A stretch of DNA of 64,000 nucleotides from Paractinoplanes aksuensis (GTDB taxonomy: Bacteria; Actinomycetota; Actinomycetes; Mycobacteriales; Micromonosporaceae). The notes under the pieces were generated by a model. It searched no databases, was not told where the DNA came from, and worked only from the letters and a program-made list of their open reading frames with translations. Both the position numbers and the translations under genes were made by a program. The stretch covers positions 124,001 to 188,000 of the forward strand of contig NZ_JAMYJR010000021.1 in assembly GCF_024137025.1 (NCBI RefSeq). The letters are read 5' to 3'. This document shows, one piece after another, positions 1 through 7,149 of the stretch (positions are counted from its first letter, which is position 1; each line of letters begins with the position of its first letter).

Positions 1-2
1 AC

Positions 3-17
3 GCCGACGAGATGTGA
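3..17 (+). CDS. 3' end of an upstream AICE gene (partial)
   Basis: Only the last codons are in the window, reading Ala-Asp-Glu-Met then TGA. The reading is suggested by the resemblance of this ending to the Asp-Glu-Phe/Tyr endings of the next small genes; five codons cannot prove a gene. A GTG at 14 overlaps the stop and would open a 74-codon frame (14-238), but that frame has no ribosome binding site and no recognisable product. Confidence 0.3.
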   Translation, partial: ADEM

Positions 18-191
18 CTGCGGCGGCCGACGATGTGGCGCCTGCACCGGCCGGCTCCGGCGACCGTCGCGATGCTCGCGGCGGTCGCGTCGGAGTCACT
101 GCCCTACACCGATCCGCGGGCTGGCTATCCGCTCGCGCTGGCCTACCAGGCCACCCGATCCGCCCCTTCGACGTCTCGGAACGAGGCTGCC

Positions 192-398
192 GTGACCACT
201 TCCCGACGCTGGGACCGTGCCCCGGAGACCGACGCTGACCGACGGTTCTTCGACCTGCGCGAGTCCGGCTACACCGGCCCGATCGATCAGGACGGCAACG
301 CCGTCACCGACCCCGAAACCCTGGCCATCTTCGACGCCCTGGCCGGCGCGACCGACCGGCAGATGGCCGCCCGCGACGCCGGCACCGACGAGTTCTGA
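192..398 (+). CDS. small AICE protein with C-terminal Asp-Glu-Phe
   Basis: A 68-residue soluble, acidic protein that I do not recognise. The frame stays open upstream to an ATG at 33, but nothing resembling a Shine-Dalgarno sequence precedes that codon. GTG 192 has a GAGG-like element a few bases upstream, so I use it. The central part (Gly-Pro-Ile-Asp-Gln-Asp-Gly) looks like a short turn-rich module. The protein ends Gly-Thr-Asp-Glu-Phe, a tail shared with neighbouring small genes. It lies 13 bases before the next gene and probably forms one transcript with it and the coupling ATPase gene. The position in the transfer region suggests an accessory conjugation role, which is inference. The alternative is a 121-residue product from ATG 33. 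Confidence 0.5.
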   Translation: MTTSRRWDRAPETDADRRFFDLRESGYTGPIDQDGNAVTDPETLAIFDALAGATDRQMAARDAGTDEF

Positions 399-411
399 AC
401 AGGAGGAACAC

Positions 412-714
412 ATGCCGTCCAGATCGGAGGTACCCGAGCCTGGCGAGACGCGCGAGCAGCGTGTGGCCCGGGTCGACGAGGTCCGTGCGCAGCGGGAGGC
501 CGAGTACCGGGAGCGCAACGCCCAGCGGGCTGCGGCCCGTGAGGCCCGGTTGGCTGCGGGTCCTGCCCCTGTCGAGCCCGCGATGGCCGCGCACAACGCG
601 GCCCGTGACGCGTGGCTGGAGGCGCATTGCGCGGCCCGCGACGCCTGGTTGGAGGCGCATTGCGCGGCCCGCGATGCCCGGTTGGACCGCGCTGACGTTA
701 CCGACGAATTCTGA
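412..714 (+). CDS. small charged AICE protein with tandem 11-residue repeats
   Basis: A 100-residue protein started at ATG 412 behind a perfect AGGAGG at about 401-406. The first half is rich in Arg and Glu and is predicted to be helical or coiled coil. The second half has three copies of an 11-residue unit of the form Ala-His-Cys-Ala-Ala-Arg-Asp-Ala-Trp-Leu-Glu, encoded by three 33-bp DNA repeats (589-687). The 11-residue period fits an alpha-helical heptad-like rod. The protein ends Val-Thr-Asp-Glu-Phe, like its neighbours. Cys and His recur once per repeat in copies 2 and 3, so metal binding or oligomerisation through Cys is possible. It is followed 14 bases later by the VirD4-like gene. 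The function is unknown. Confidence 0.7.
   Translation: MPSRSEVPEPGETREQRVARVDEVRAQREAEYRERNAQRAAAREARLAAGPAPVEPAMAAHNAARDAWLEAHCAARDAWLEAHCAARDARLDRADVTDEF
589..687 (+). repeat. three tandem 33-bp coding repeats
   Basis: Units at 589-621, 622-654 and 655-687 are near-identical and in frame, so copy-number change would add or remove 11-residue units without breaking the gene. Units 2 and 3 share the His-Cys pair; unit 1 has His-Asn instead. Confidence 0.85.
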
Positions 715-728
715 AACGGAGACCTCTT

Positions 729-2429
729 GTGATGTTGTCCGGGAAGACCCTGGCCCGCGCCGTCGGTGCCGGCTTGGCCTTGATTTCTGCCGGGTGGCTG
801 CTCGCCCGGAACTCCGACCACGATCAGCCTGGGTACGGGCTGATCCTCGGCGGTATCACCCTGCTGGCCCTGCTCGCCCGCGGCCGTCGCCGCGGGCGGG
901 GTTCGGCCGGGGTGATCGGCCGGTGGGACCGCCACGCCCGCCGGCATTCCGGCACCGCGTCGGCGGTGGACGTGTGGCGGACCTCGTCGTGGTGGGCGAT
1001 GCGCCGCCGGGCCGCGGTCATCCGCCCATCGCTGGCCACGCTCAGCCGCTGGCGGCGGTGGCGGGTGCCGCTGCGCACCTTCGCCGTTCCCCTGGCGACC
1101 GCGGGGCGGATGACGGTGTGGACCTCCGGTGAGGAATCCACGCTGCGCATCGGGATCCCCGGCACCGGCAAGACCGCCGAACTGGCGAACCGGGTGATCG
1201 ACGCTCCCGGCGGTGTGGTGGTCACCTCGACCGCCACCGACCTCTACGACCTGACCGCCCCGCTGCGCGCCCGGCGCGGCCCGGTGCGGGTGTTCAACCC
1301 GGGCGGGCTCGGCGGTCTCGACTCGTCGCTGCGGTGGACCCCGCTGGCCGGCTGCCACGACCCGGCCACCGCCGGGCGCCGGGCGAAGGACCTGATCGGC
1401 CCGACCCAGGCTGGTAGCGAGGGTGAGCGGTGGGCAATCCAGGCCCGCCGGGTCCTCGCCGTGTGGCTGCACGCGGCCGCCCTCGGCGGCTACCGGATGG
1501 CTAACGTGCAGGCGTGGTGCGCCGACCCGGACACCGCCCGTGAGGCGATCCTGACCGCACTCAAGGAGTCCCCGCAGGCAGCGGCGATGCGCCAGGCCGC
1601 CGCCCAGTCGATCGACATGAGCACTCGCACCCGCGACGGCGTCATGCTCGCCATGGCCCCCGCTCTGGCCTGGACCACCCTGCCGTCGGCCGCGGTCACC
1701 GGCGACGCCGACCCGGCTGAGGCCGGCACGTTCACCGTGGCCGAGCTCACCGACCGGGCCGGGACGCTGTACCTGCTCGGCGACGACGACGGAACGGTCG
1801 GCCCGCTGGTGGCCGCCCTGGTCGCCGAGGTCGCCTACCAGGCCCGGCACACCGCGGCCGGCCGGGCGGGCGGGCGGCTCGACCCAGGGATGGCGTTCGT
1901 GCTCGATGAGCTCGCCCTGGTCTGCCCCATCCCGGTGGACAAGTGGATGGCCGAGCTGCGTAAACGCTCCATTGCCATTCACGCCGCCTGCCAAGGCCTC
2001 GGCCAGCTACGCGAGCGGTGGGGCAACGACGGCGCATCGATGATCCTGAACTCGGCCGCCGCGGTGCTGGTCTTCGGCGGCTGCAAGGACGCCCAAGATT
2101 TGCGGGCCTTCGGCGATCTGGCCGGGGAACGCGAGGAGGTCACCCCGACCCGCGACGCGGGCGGGCGGATCACCTCGACCAGCACCCGGCGGGTGCCGGT
2201 CATCGCCCCGGCCATGCTCGCCGGGTTGCCCAACTTCCACGCCCTGCTGATCCGCCGCGGGATGCGCGTCGCCCTGGTCCGCACCCCGATCGCCTGGCAC
2301 CGCCGTGACGTCCGCCGCGCCGCCCGCCAGGCCCGCACCACTGCAAAACCGGCACCCACCCCGCGCCCGGTTCGTCGCCCGAAACCCCGGCCGGACAACG
2401 CTTCCCGGCCGGTCCGCACCCCGGCGTAG
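729..2429 (+). CDS. VirD4/TraG-like type IV coupling ATPase
   Basis: A 566-residue membrane ATPase of the conjugative coupling-protein class, which delivers DNA or protein substrates to a secretion or transfer channel. Two hydrophobic segments lie near the N-terminus (about residues 7-27 and 33-50). A Walker A motif, Gly-Ile-Pro-Gly-Thr-Gly-Lys-Thr, sits near residue 141, and a Walker B-like Ala-Phe-Val-Leu-Asp-Glu-Leu near 387. The C-terminus is a basic, Pro-rich tail. GTG 729 is used because GGAG at 718-721 is 7 bases upstream; ATG 732 is an equally possible start. The family normally forms a hexamer at the inner membrane. No VirB-type channel genes are visible in the window. The element also carries an FtsK-like TraB, so this protein may move proteins or act as an accessory motor. 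Confidence 0.85.
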   Translation: MMLSGKTLARAVGAGLALISAGWLLARNSDHDQPGYGLILGGITLLALLARGRRRGRGSAGVIGRWDRHARRHSGTASAVDVWRTSSWWAMRRRAAVIRPSLATLSRWRRWRVPLRTFAVPLATAGRMTVWTSGEESTLRIGIPGTGKTAELANRVIDAPGGVVVTSTATDLYDLTAPLRARRGPVRVFNPGGLGGLDSSLRWTPLAGCHDPATAGRRAKDLIGPTQAGSEGERWAIQARRVLAVWLHAAALGGYRMANVQAWCADPDTAREAILTALKESPQAAAMRQAAAQSIDMSTRTRDGVMLAMAPALAWTTLPSAAVTGDADPAEAGTFTVAELTDRAGTLYLLGDDDGTVGPLVAALVAEVAYQARHTAAGRAGGRLDPGMAFVLDELALVCPIPVDKWMAELRKRSIAIHAACQGLGQLRERWGNDGASMILNSAAAVLVFGGCKDAQDLRAFGDLAGEREEVTPTRDAGGRITSTSTRRVPVIAPAMLAGLPNFHALLIRRGMRVALVRTPIAWHRRDVRRAARQARTTAKPAPTPRPVRRPKPRPDNASRPVRTPA

Positions 2430-2448
2430 TCGATCCAAAGGAGACACC

Positions 2449-2660
2449 TTGCCAAGCCCGTACGCCCACCTCACTCCGGAACTGCTCAGCCACGCCACCC
2501 GCATGGAAGAGCAGGCCGCAGCCGACGGCAGCGACCTGGCGACCTGCTCCACGCCGCCGACCTGCCTACCACCGACAAGGCCACGCTCGCCGAGGCCTGG
2601 GGTGGCCCGCAGGCCGCCGCCAAATTCACCGCCCACCGCGACGACGCCGACGAGTACTGA
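2449..2660 (+). pseudogene. small AICE gene frameshifted by an 8-bp tandem duplication
   Basis: A TTG start at 2449 behind GGAG opens a small helical protein whose frame breaks at two adjacent copies of GCGACCTG (2531-2538, 2539-2546). Removing one copy restores a continuous 67-residue product with the reading Ser-Asp-Leu-Leu-His-Ala-Ala-Asp-Leu across the join, ending Asp-Ala-Asp-Glu-Tyr. That ending matches the neighbours' Asp-Glu-Phe tails, which supports the repaired frame. As it stands, translation runs on out of frame to 2679 and into the next gene's start. It may be a recent mutation, a reversible slippage switch or a sequencing error. The function is unknown. It lies between the coupling ATPase and the 197-residue gene. 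Confidence 0.75.
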
Positions 2661-2675
2661 GAAAGGGTCAGCACA

Positions 2676-3269
2676 TTGAGCGGACACTCCGACACCAACG
2701 AGGCCATGGCCGCCCGCATCGACCGCGCGGCCGACCAACTCGACAACGATGCCGCCCACGCGGCCGAGGTGCTGTCCACCCGGGCCGGCGGCGACACGGC
2801 CGACCCACAGGCGTGGGCCGCCCGCAAGACGCAGGCCGCCACCGCGGCCCGCGAGTACGCGGCCGGACTCCGCGAGCAAGCCACCAGCCCGGACACCCGG
2901 CTGACCCCCGACCAGCTCGCTCAAGCCGACCAGGTGGCCACCGCCGCCGAGTGCGGCGGCATCCTGATCGACGGCCGGCCTCCGGCACAGCGGGCGGCCG
3001 AGTCCGGATCGGTGTTCACCGAATCCACCCGCGACGCCTGGGAGGCCGGCACCCACCCCACGCAGGAGAAGGCGCGCAACGTCGAAGCCACCGGCCAGTT
3101 CAGCCACGTCGCCGAAACGATCGACGGCATCGAGCAGGTGCCGTTCTGGCAGCTGGGTGGCCAGACGGCCACCAGCGGACACGACCGGACCGCCGGTGAC
3201 GAACAGGGCGGCCACCGCTACGAGGCGTTCGAAGGCCACCGCGGCGACGAAAACGGCGACGAGTTCTGA
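2676..3269 (+). CDS. acidic AICE protein of unknown function, Asp-Glu-Phe tail
   Basis: A 197-residue soluble, acidic, Ala-rich protein that starts at TTG 2676 with AAAGGG about 7 bases upstream. I see no transmembrane segment and no catalytic motif that I can name. The first 90 residues are predicted helical. The C-terminal 50 are Gly, His and Asp rich, look disordered and end Asn-Gly-Asp-Glu-Phe, the tail shared by the small proteins upstream. Position just after the coupling ATPase suggests a transfer accessory or a secreted or translocated partner. This is inference from context only. Confidence 0.6.
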   Translation: MSGHSDTNEAMAARIDRAADQLDNDAAHAAEVLSTRAGGDTADPQAWAARKTQAATAAREYAAGLREQATSPDTRLTPDQLAQADQVATAAECGGILIDGRPPAQRAAESGSVFTESTRDAWEAGTHPTQEKARNVEATGQFSHVAETIDGIEQVPFWQLGGQTATSGHDRTAGDEQGGHRYEAFEGHRGDENGDEF

Positions 3270-3275
3270 CCATGC

Positions 3276-3321
3276 CCGGGGCGCGACCAACCCGGCTACC
3301 AACCCTGCGATCGCGCCCCGG
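3276..3321 (+). terminator. 11-bp perfect inverted repeat between AICE genes
   Basis: CCGGGGCGCGA at 3276-3286 pairs perfectly with its complement at 3311-3321 across a 24-base loop, in the 96-base gap before the DUF3307-like gene. There is no U-tract. It may be a weak terminator, an attenuator or a protein-binding site. Confidence 0.45.
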
Positions 3322-3365
3322 CCCCTCAACGCGAGCCCCACACGAAGCTCTGAGGAGCCCCCATC

Positions 3366-3803
3366 ATGACTGCCCTGTTCGCTGCCGTGTTCATCGCCCT
3401 GTTCACGGCCCACCAGGTTGCTGACCACTGGGTCCAGACCCAGCATCAGGCCGACCGTAAAGCCGACCCCGGGTGGGGCGGCCGGGTCGCTTGTGCGACC
3501 CACGTGGCCGCCTACACCGCCACCGCCGTGTTCGCCCTGCTCGCCCTGGAATGGGCCCTCGGCGTTCAACTCAACCCGGGCAAGGTCGCCGCGGGACTCA
3601 CTGTCTCGGCGATCACCCACTACGCGGCCGACCGGCGCACCCTGATCAAACGCCTCGCCCAGCGGTGCGGGATCGGCCGGTTCTACGCCCTCGGAGCGCC
3701 CCGGCCCGGCCGCGACGACAACCCGACCCTGGGTGGCGCGTACGCGCTCGACCAGTCCTTCCACTACGCGTGGCTGTTCGCCGCCGCGCTGATCATCGCC
3801 TAG
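3366..3803 (+). CDS. DUF3307-like membrane protein
   Basis: A 145-residue protein with about four hydrophobic segments, starting at ATG 3366 with GAGGAG roughly 10 bases upstream. The N-terminal Ala-His-Gln-Val-Ala-Asp-His pattern with a following Gln-Thr, an internal Thr-His-Val-Ala-Ala-Tyr and a C-terminal Asp-Gln-Ser-Phe-His are the spaced His/Asp residues typical of DUF3307 membrane proteins. Relatives occur on actinomycete conjugative elements, often mislabelled as transcriptional regulators. The conserved polar residues inside the membrane suggest metal or proton handling, but no activity is known to me. It sits between the Asp-Glu-Phe-tailed genes and traB. Confidence 0.65.
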   Translation: MTALFAAVFIALFTAHQVADHWVQTQHQADRKADPGWGGRVACATHVAAYTATAVFALLALEWALGVQLNPGKVAAGLTVSAITHYAADRRTLIKRLAQRCGIGRFYALGAPRPGRDDNPTLGGAYALDQSFHYAWLFAAALIIA

Positions 3804-3814
3804 GGGTGGCCACG

Positions 3815-4180
3815 ATGTCGCACAGCGATGCCCGCGGCCCCGGCCACATCCGAGGCCTGATCGCCGAACTGGGCGCGTCCGCCGAAGCGGTCGCCCAAAG
3901 GCTGGCCGAGTCCGGGGCGACCGGACGGCGCGACGACGCCGGGTCCTGCCCGGTTGCCCACTACCTGCTCGACCGGACCGACGCCACCGACGTCGCCGTG
4001 TCCCGCACCGAGATCTGGGTGCAGTACCCCGGCGGTGAGTGCTACGTGCACCCACCGGCCGCGGTCGCCGACTTCGTCGAATCCTTCGACGCCGGCCGGT
4101 TCCCGGCCCTGGCCGCATCATCCCAGCCTGACCGGGTCGCAGACCCGGGCACCGACCACGGACCGGAGGTCTGCCCGTGA
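3815..4180 (+). CDS. conserved-looking AICE hypothetical upstream of traB
   Basis: A 121-residue soluble protein started at ATG 3815 (an in-frame GTG at 3806 is possible) after an AGGGG element that overlaps the previous stop. A compact core at about residues 44-95 contains Cys-Pro-Val-Ala-His-Tyr-Leu and a Gly-Gly-Glu-Cys-Tyr-Val turn, so a small alpha/beta fold is likely. The last 25 residues are Pro/Asp rich. Its TGA overlaps the GTG of traB in a GTGA, implying translational coupling with the translocase. I do not recognise a family. Confidence 0.6.
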   Translation: MSHSDARGPGHIRGLIAELGASAEAVAQRLAESGATGRRDDAGSCPVAHYLLDRTDATDVAVSRTEIWVQYPGGECYVHPPAAVADFVESFDAGRFPALAASSQPDRVADPGTDHGPEVCP

Positions 4181-6366
4181 GCACACACACCCCATCACCC
4201 GTTGCGGAGGAACTGGCCCCGGAGCCGGTCCCGGACGACGTCGTCAACCCCGGTGCTGCCCAGATCGTCAACCTGGGTCAGCGGCGGGCCGACCGGGTCG
4301 CCGCCGAGCAGGGCCTCGTCGTGGTCGGCGACGACGACGGCGAGTCGGTGGAGGCCGGCACGGTGCTCGTGGGGACAGTGGTGGACCCGCCGGACCCGCC
4401 GGGTGACGCGCTGGCGTTTCTGGACGTGCGCCGCACCCCGGTGTTCCCGGTGTGGCTGTCGGACTCCCAGACCCGCCGGGACGCGATGCGTCGGGCGGTG
4501 GCCGCCGTGGGCTATCACGCCGGGGTCCACGCGGTCCGGATCCCGGTCTACGCCGCGCTGGTGGCCTGGTACGCGCCGCAGGGTGCGGCCCGACTGACCG
4601 GGCGGGTGCTGGGCTGGACCAGCGCCGAGGTCGGCAACTGGGGGCTACGGCAGGACGCTGCGACCCGCAACGACGCCAAGACGTGGCTGGAACTGGACCG
4701 CCACCGGCAGCGGCAGGCGTCGTGGCGGTGGTGGGTTACCGGAGCCGGTGTGCTGGCTGCTGTGGCCGCCGTGCTGGTGGTCCTGTCGGGTGTGACGCCG
4801 GGGTGGGCACGGTGGCTGTTGGCCGCCGTCGGCCTGGTCGCGCTGGCCCGCTACGGCCGGCCGGTTGACAAGCCGATCCTGGCCCGCACGGTCGTACGAG
4901 CCAAGTACCGCAAGCTGACCGCGGAACTGACCCGCAAAGGCATCATGGCCACCGGCCTGGTCAAGAAGCCGGAGGACATCGTGTTCCCCGCCGGGCTCGG
5001 CGAGATCCGCCGGGAAGGCCCGGGCTATCTGGCGGTCGCTGACCTGCCCGACGGGGTCATCGCGGTCGATGTGGTCGACAAGCGTGAACAGCTCGCTGGT
5101 GGGCTGCGGCTGCCGCTGGATCAGGTGTGGCCCGAGACGATGCCGCGCGAGCATCCGGGCCGGCTCGCCCTGTGGGTGGCCGACAAACCGGTCTCGGCGA
5201 TGCGCCAACCGGCCTGGCCGCATCTGTCCGGCGGGGCCACGGACTACTTCAAGGAGTTCGTGTACGGCTTCGACCCGCGGATGCGCAAGGTCATGTATCG
5301 GATGGACGAACGTAACAGCCTGTTCGCCGGGTTCCCCGGATCCGGGAAGAGCTTGTCCGGGCGGGTGGTGTGCGCGGCCATGTCGCTGGACCCGATAGTG
5401 CAGTTCGCGATCTTCGATCTGGCCGGGCGTGGTGACTACGACATGTTCGAGCCGCTGTGCGCACCCGGGCTGTTCGGTTCCGGCGCTGATGAGGACACCA
5501 AACGCGCCGCCTACCGGATGCTGTTGTGGCTGGTCAAGCAGTGCGACGAACGTGGCCCGATCATCAAGGGCTGGGCTCAGCAGGGCCTCAACACCGAGAA
5601 CAAGCTGAACCGGGCCATCGCGATGCGCGATCCGCGGGTCCGTCCGATCGCCGCACTGATCGACGAGATCCAGGAACTGATCAACGACCCTGAGCTGGGC
5701 AAAGCCGCCTCGGCCGCTGCGACCAGCGTTATCAAACGCGGGCGAGCGCTGGGTATCCACCTGATCCTGGAAACACAGCGCATCGACAAGGAATCGCTGC
5801 CCAAGGGCGTCACCTCCAACATCGCGCTGCGCACCTGCCTGGCCGTTCCCTCGCATGTCGAGGTCGACCTGGCGCTGGGCACCGGCGCGTTCCGCCAAGG
5901 CGCGCGGCCCAACCAGTTCGAGATTGGCGTGGACGCCGGTTGGGGCGTACGCGTCGGCATGGGGCCAATGACCACCGTGCGGGCCGCCTACCTCGACCGG
6001 CGGACCGTGGAGAAGATCTGCGCCAAGGCCCTCGCCCTGCGCGGGGGAACTCGCGAGCAGGTCGACCTGCCCCCGGCCCGCGACATCCTCGCCGACCTCG
6101 CCGTCATCTGGGTGCCGGGCGAGCGGGGCCAGCACTGGAAGACCCTGGCCCCGCGGCTGGCCGAGAAATTCCCCGACGCCTACGCGGCACTGACCGCCGA
6201 AGCCCTCTCAGCGCTCGTGCGGGCATTGGAGATCGAGTCACGCAACGTCAAAGCGAAAGGCGTCACACAGCGTGGCATCTACCACGCCCAGATCATCGAC
6301 GCCCTGGCCGCACGCGACCGTAGCGACAGCGACGACGACGCCGAGCAGGTCGAGGAAGACAGGTAG
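4177..6366 (+). CDS. traB: FtsK/SpoIIIE-like conjugative DNA translocase (TraB type)
   Basis: A 729-residue main transfer protein of the element. Actinomycete TraB proteins move double-stranded DNA between mycelia as hexameric FtsK-like motors and bind 8-bp repeats at the clt locus. Visible features are an acidic N-terminus, a hydrophobic segment pair around residues 184-228, a Walker A Gly-Phe-Pro-Gly-Ser-Gly-Lys-Ser near 384 and a Walker B Ala-Leu-Ile-Asp-Glu-Ile-Gln near 493, with Glu-Thr-Gln-Arg following as in FtsK domains. The C-terminal about 130 residues may hold the winged-helix DNA-recognition part. GTG 4177 overlaps the previous stop and has GGAGG upstream. The stop codon lies inside the first partial copy of the GGTAGCGG repeats that follow immediately. 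Confidence 0.9.
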   Translation: MSTHTPSPVAEELAPEPVPDDVVNPGAAQIVNLGQRRADRVAAEQGLVVVGDDDGESVEAGTVLVGTVVDPPDPPGDALAFLDVRRTPVFPVWLSDSQTRRDAMRRAVAAVGYHAGVHAVRIPVYAALVAWYAPQGAARLTGRVLGWTSAEVGNWGLRQDAATRNDAKTWLELDRHRQRQASWRWWVTGAGVLAAVAAVLVVLSGVTPGWARWLLAAVGLVALARYGRPVDKPILARTVVRAKYRKLTAELTRKGIMATGLVKKPEDIVFPAGLGEIRREGPGYLAVADLPDGVIAVDVVDKREQLAGGLRLPLDQVWPETMPREHPGRLALWVADKPVSAMRQPAWPHLSGGATDYFKEFVYGFDPRMRKVMYRMDERNSLFAGFPGSGKSLSGRVVCAAMSLDPIVQFAIFDLAGRGDYDMFEPLCAPGLFGSGADEDTKRAAYRMLLWLVKQCDERGPIIKGWAQQGLNTENKLNRAIAMRDPRVRPIAALIDEIQELINDPELGKAASAAATSVIKRGRALGIHLILETQRIDKESLPKGVTSNIALRTCLAVPSHVEVDLALGTGAFRQGARPNQFEIGVDAGWGVRVGMGPMTTVRAAYLDRRTVEKICAKALALRGGTREQVDLPPARDILADLAVIWVPGERGQHWKTLAPRLAEKFPDAYAALTAEALSALVRALEIESRNVKAKGVTQRGIYHAQIIDALAARDRSDSDDDAEQVEEDR

Positions 6367-6460
6367 CAGCAGAGGTAGCGGGGCGGCAAAAGGTAGCGGC
6401 AACGCTACCGGCCCCGCTACCTATGCCACCTGCAACAACATCCACAGGTAGCGGTAGCGG
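6362..6460 (+). other. candidate clt locus: GGTAGCGG repeat cluster directly 3' of traB
   Basis: GGTAGCGG occurs perfectly at 6374, 6392, 6447 and 6453 (plus) and 6414-6421 (minus), with a 7/8 copy at 6402-6409 (minus) and a 6/8 copy at 6362 overlapping the traB stop. The copies build nested inverted repeats: 12-bp arms 6373-6384/6411-6422 around 7-bp arms 6392-6398/6403-6409. In Streptomyces elements, clt contains 8-bp TraB recognition repeats beside traB; size, number and position all match. The assignment is inference from that model. Confidence 0.6.
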
Positions 6461-6503
6461 CCCGGGTCGCTCACCGCCCGTCACCCTGCCCGGAGCAACC
6501 CTG

Positions 6504-6824
6504 ATGACCCTCACCGAGGCTGCTACCAGCAGCAACGCCTACGCCACCATTCCGATCGGGATCGCCGCCATCAGCCTCATCGCCACTGTTGTGTACGCGC
6601 TGTGCTGCTGGATCAAGCCGTTCACCCACTGTCACCGATGCGAAGGAAAAGGCACCACGCCGCACAAGACCGGCGACTGGCTGCGCTACCGCCACCGACC
6701 GCCCGCCCCGCGCGCCGCCCGCGGCGACCGCCAGTGCCCGCGCTGCCGCGGTACCGGCCTGCGCCTGCGCATCGGCCGGCGCGTCGCCAACGCCCTCATC
6801 CGCCGCTACCGCCAAGCCCACTGA
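6504..6824 (+). CDS. small membrane protein with two Cys-x-x-Cys-x-Gly-x-Gly motifs
   Basis: A 106-residue protein starting at ATG 6504, 8 bases after GGAG. One transmembrane helix (about residues 16-36) is followed by a cytoplasmic zinc-ribbon-like module: Cys-His-Arg-Cys-Glu-Gly-Lys-Gly near 44 and Cys-Pro-Arg-Cys-Arg-Gly-Thr-Gly near 81, the motif used by DnaJ-type zinc domains. The spacer and C-terminus are strongly basic (Arg-rich), which would suit nucleic-acid contact. It follows the candidate clt locus, where Streptomyces elements carry small membrane spread (Spd) proteins. A role in intramycelial spread is a guess from context. Confidence 0.6.
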   Translation: MTLTEAATSSNAYATIPIGIAAISLIATVVYALCCWIKPFTHCHRCEGKGTTPHKTGDWLRYRHRPPAPRAARGDRQCPRCRGTGLRLRIGRRVANALIRRYRQAH

Positions 6825-6846
6825 CCGTCGCCAGGCAGGAGACATC

Positions 6847-7149
6847 ATGAACTTCCTCGCCCGGATCGCCGAGCGTATCCACGCCCCCCACGACGACGAC
6901 GCCCGCGCCCAAGGACTGACCGTGGTGCGGCTGCCCGGTGGCCGCCGCCAGATCAGCCACCCCGACCTGCCCGCCCTGTTCGAGGCCCGCCGCCAGGCCG
7001 TCATCCGCAACGGCCTCGACCCCGCCGACCTGGCCATGCTCGACGAAGGCACCCGCCAGGCCCTGGAAGCCACCCGGCACCGCATGCGCGAGACGGCCCC
7101 CGCCCGCTCGTGGCGACCCGAAGCGATCGGCTCCCGGAGGGCAGCGTGA
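6847..7149 (+). CDS. small AICE hypothetical protein
   Basis: A 100-residue basic, helical protein starting at ATG 6847, 6 bases after CAGGA. No signal peptide, membrane segment or known motif is visible. A short beta-like stretch (Leu-Thr-Val-Val-Arg-Leu-Pro-Gly-Gly) precedes a long predicted helix rich in Arg and Ala. Its stop overlaps the GTG of the next gene (GTGA), so the two are translationally coupled. The function is unknown. Confidence 0.55.
   Translation: MNFLARIAERIHAPHDDDARAQGLTVVRLPGGRRQISHPDLPALFEARRQAVIRNGLDPADLAMLDEGTRQALEATRHRMRETAPARSWRPEAIGSRRAA

Noticed and set aside
14..238. 74-codon frame beginning in a GTGA overlap
   Set aside because: No ribosome site, no recognisable product, and it conflicts with the better supported small gene at 192.
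96..1994. Long minus-strand open frame (632 codons) opposite the coupling ATPase
   Set aside because: It is a shadow of high-GC plus-strand genes: Gly/Arg/Pro-rich with no motifs, and the opposite strand carries clear Walker motifs and start signals.
2007..4271. 754-codon minus-strand frame across the transfer region
   Set aside because: It crosses several well-supported plus-strand genes, has no ribosome site or domain, and its composition is that of a complementary-frame artefact.
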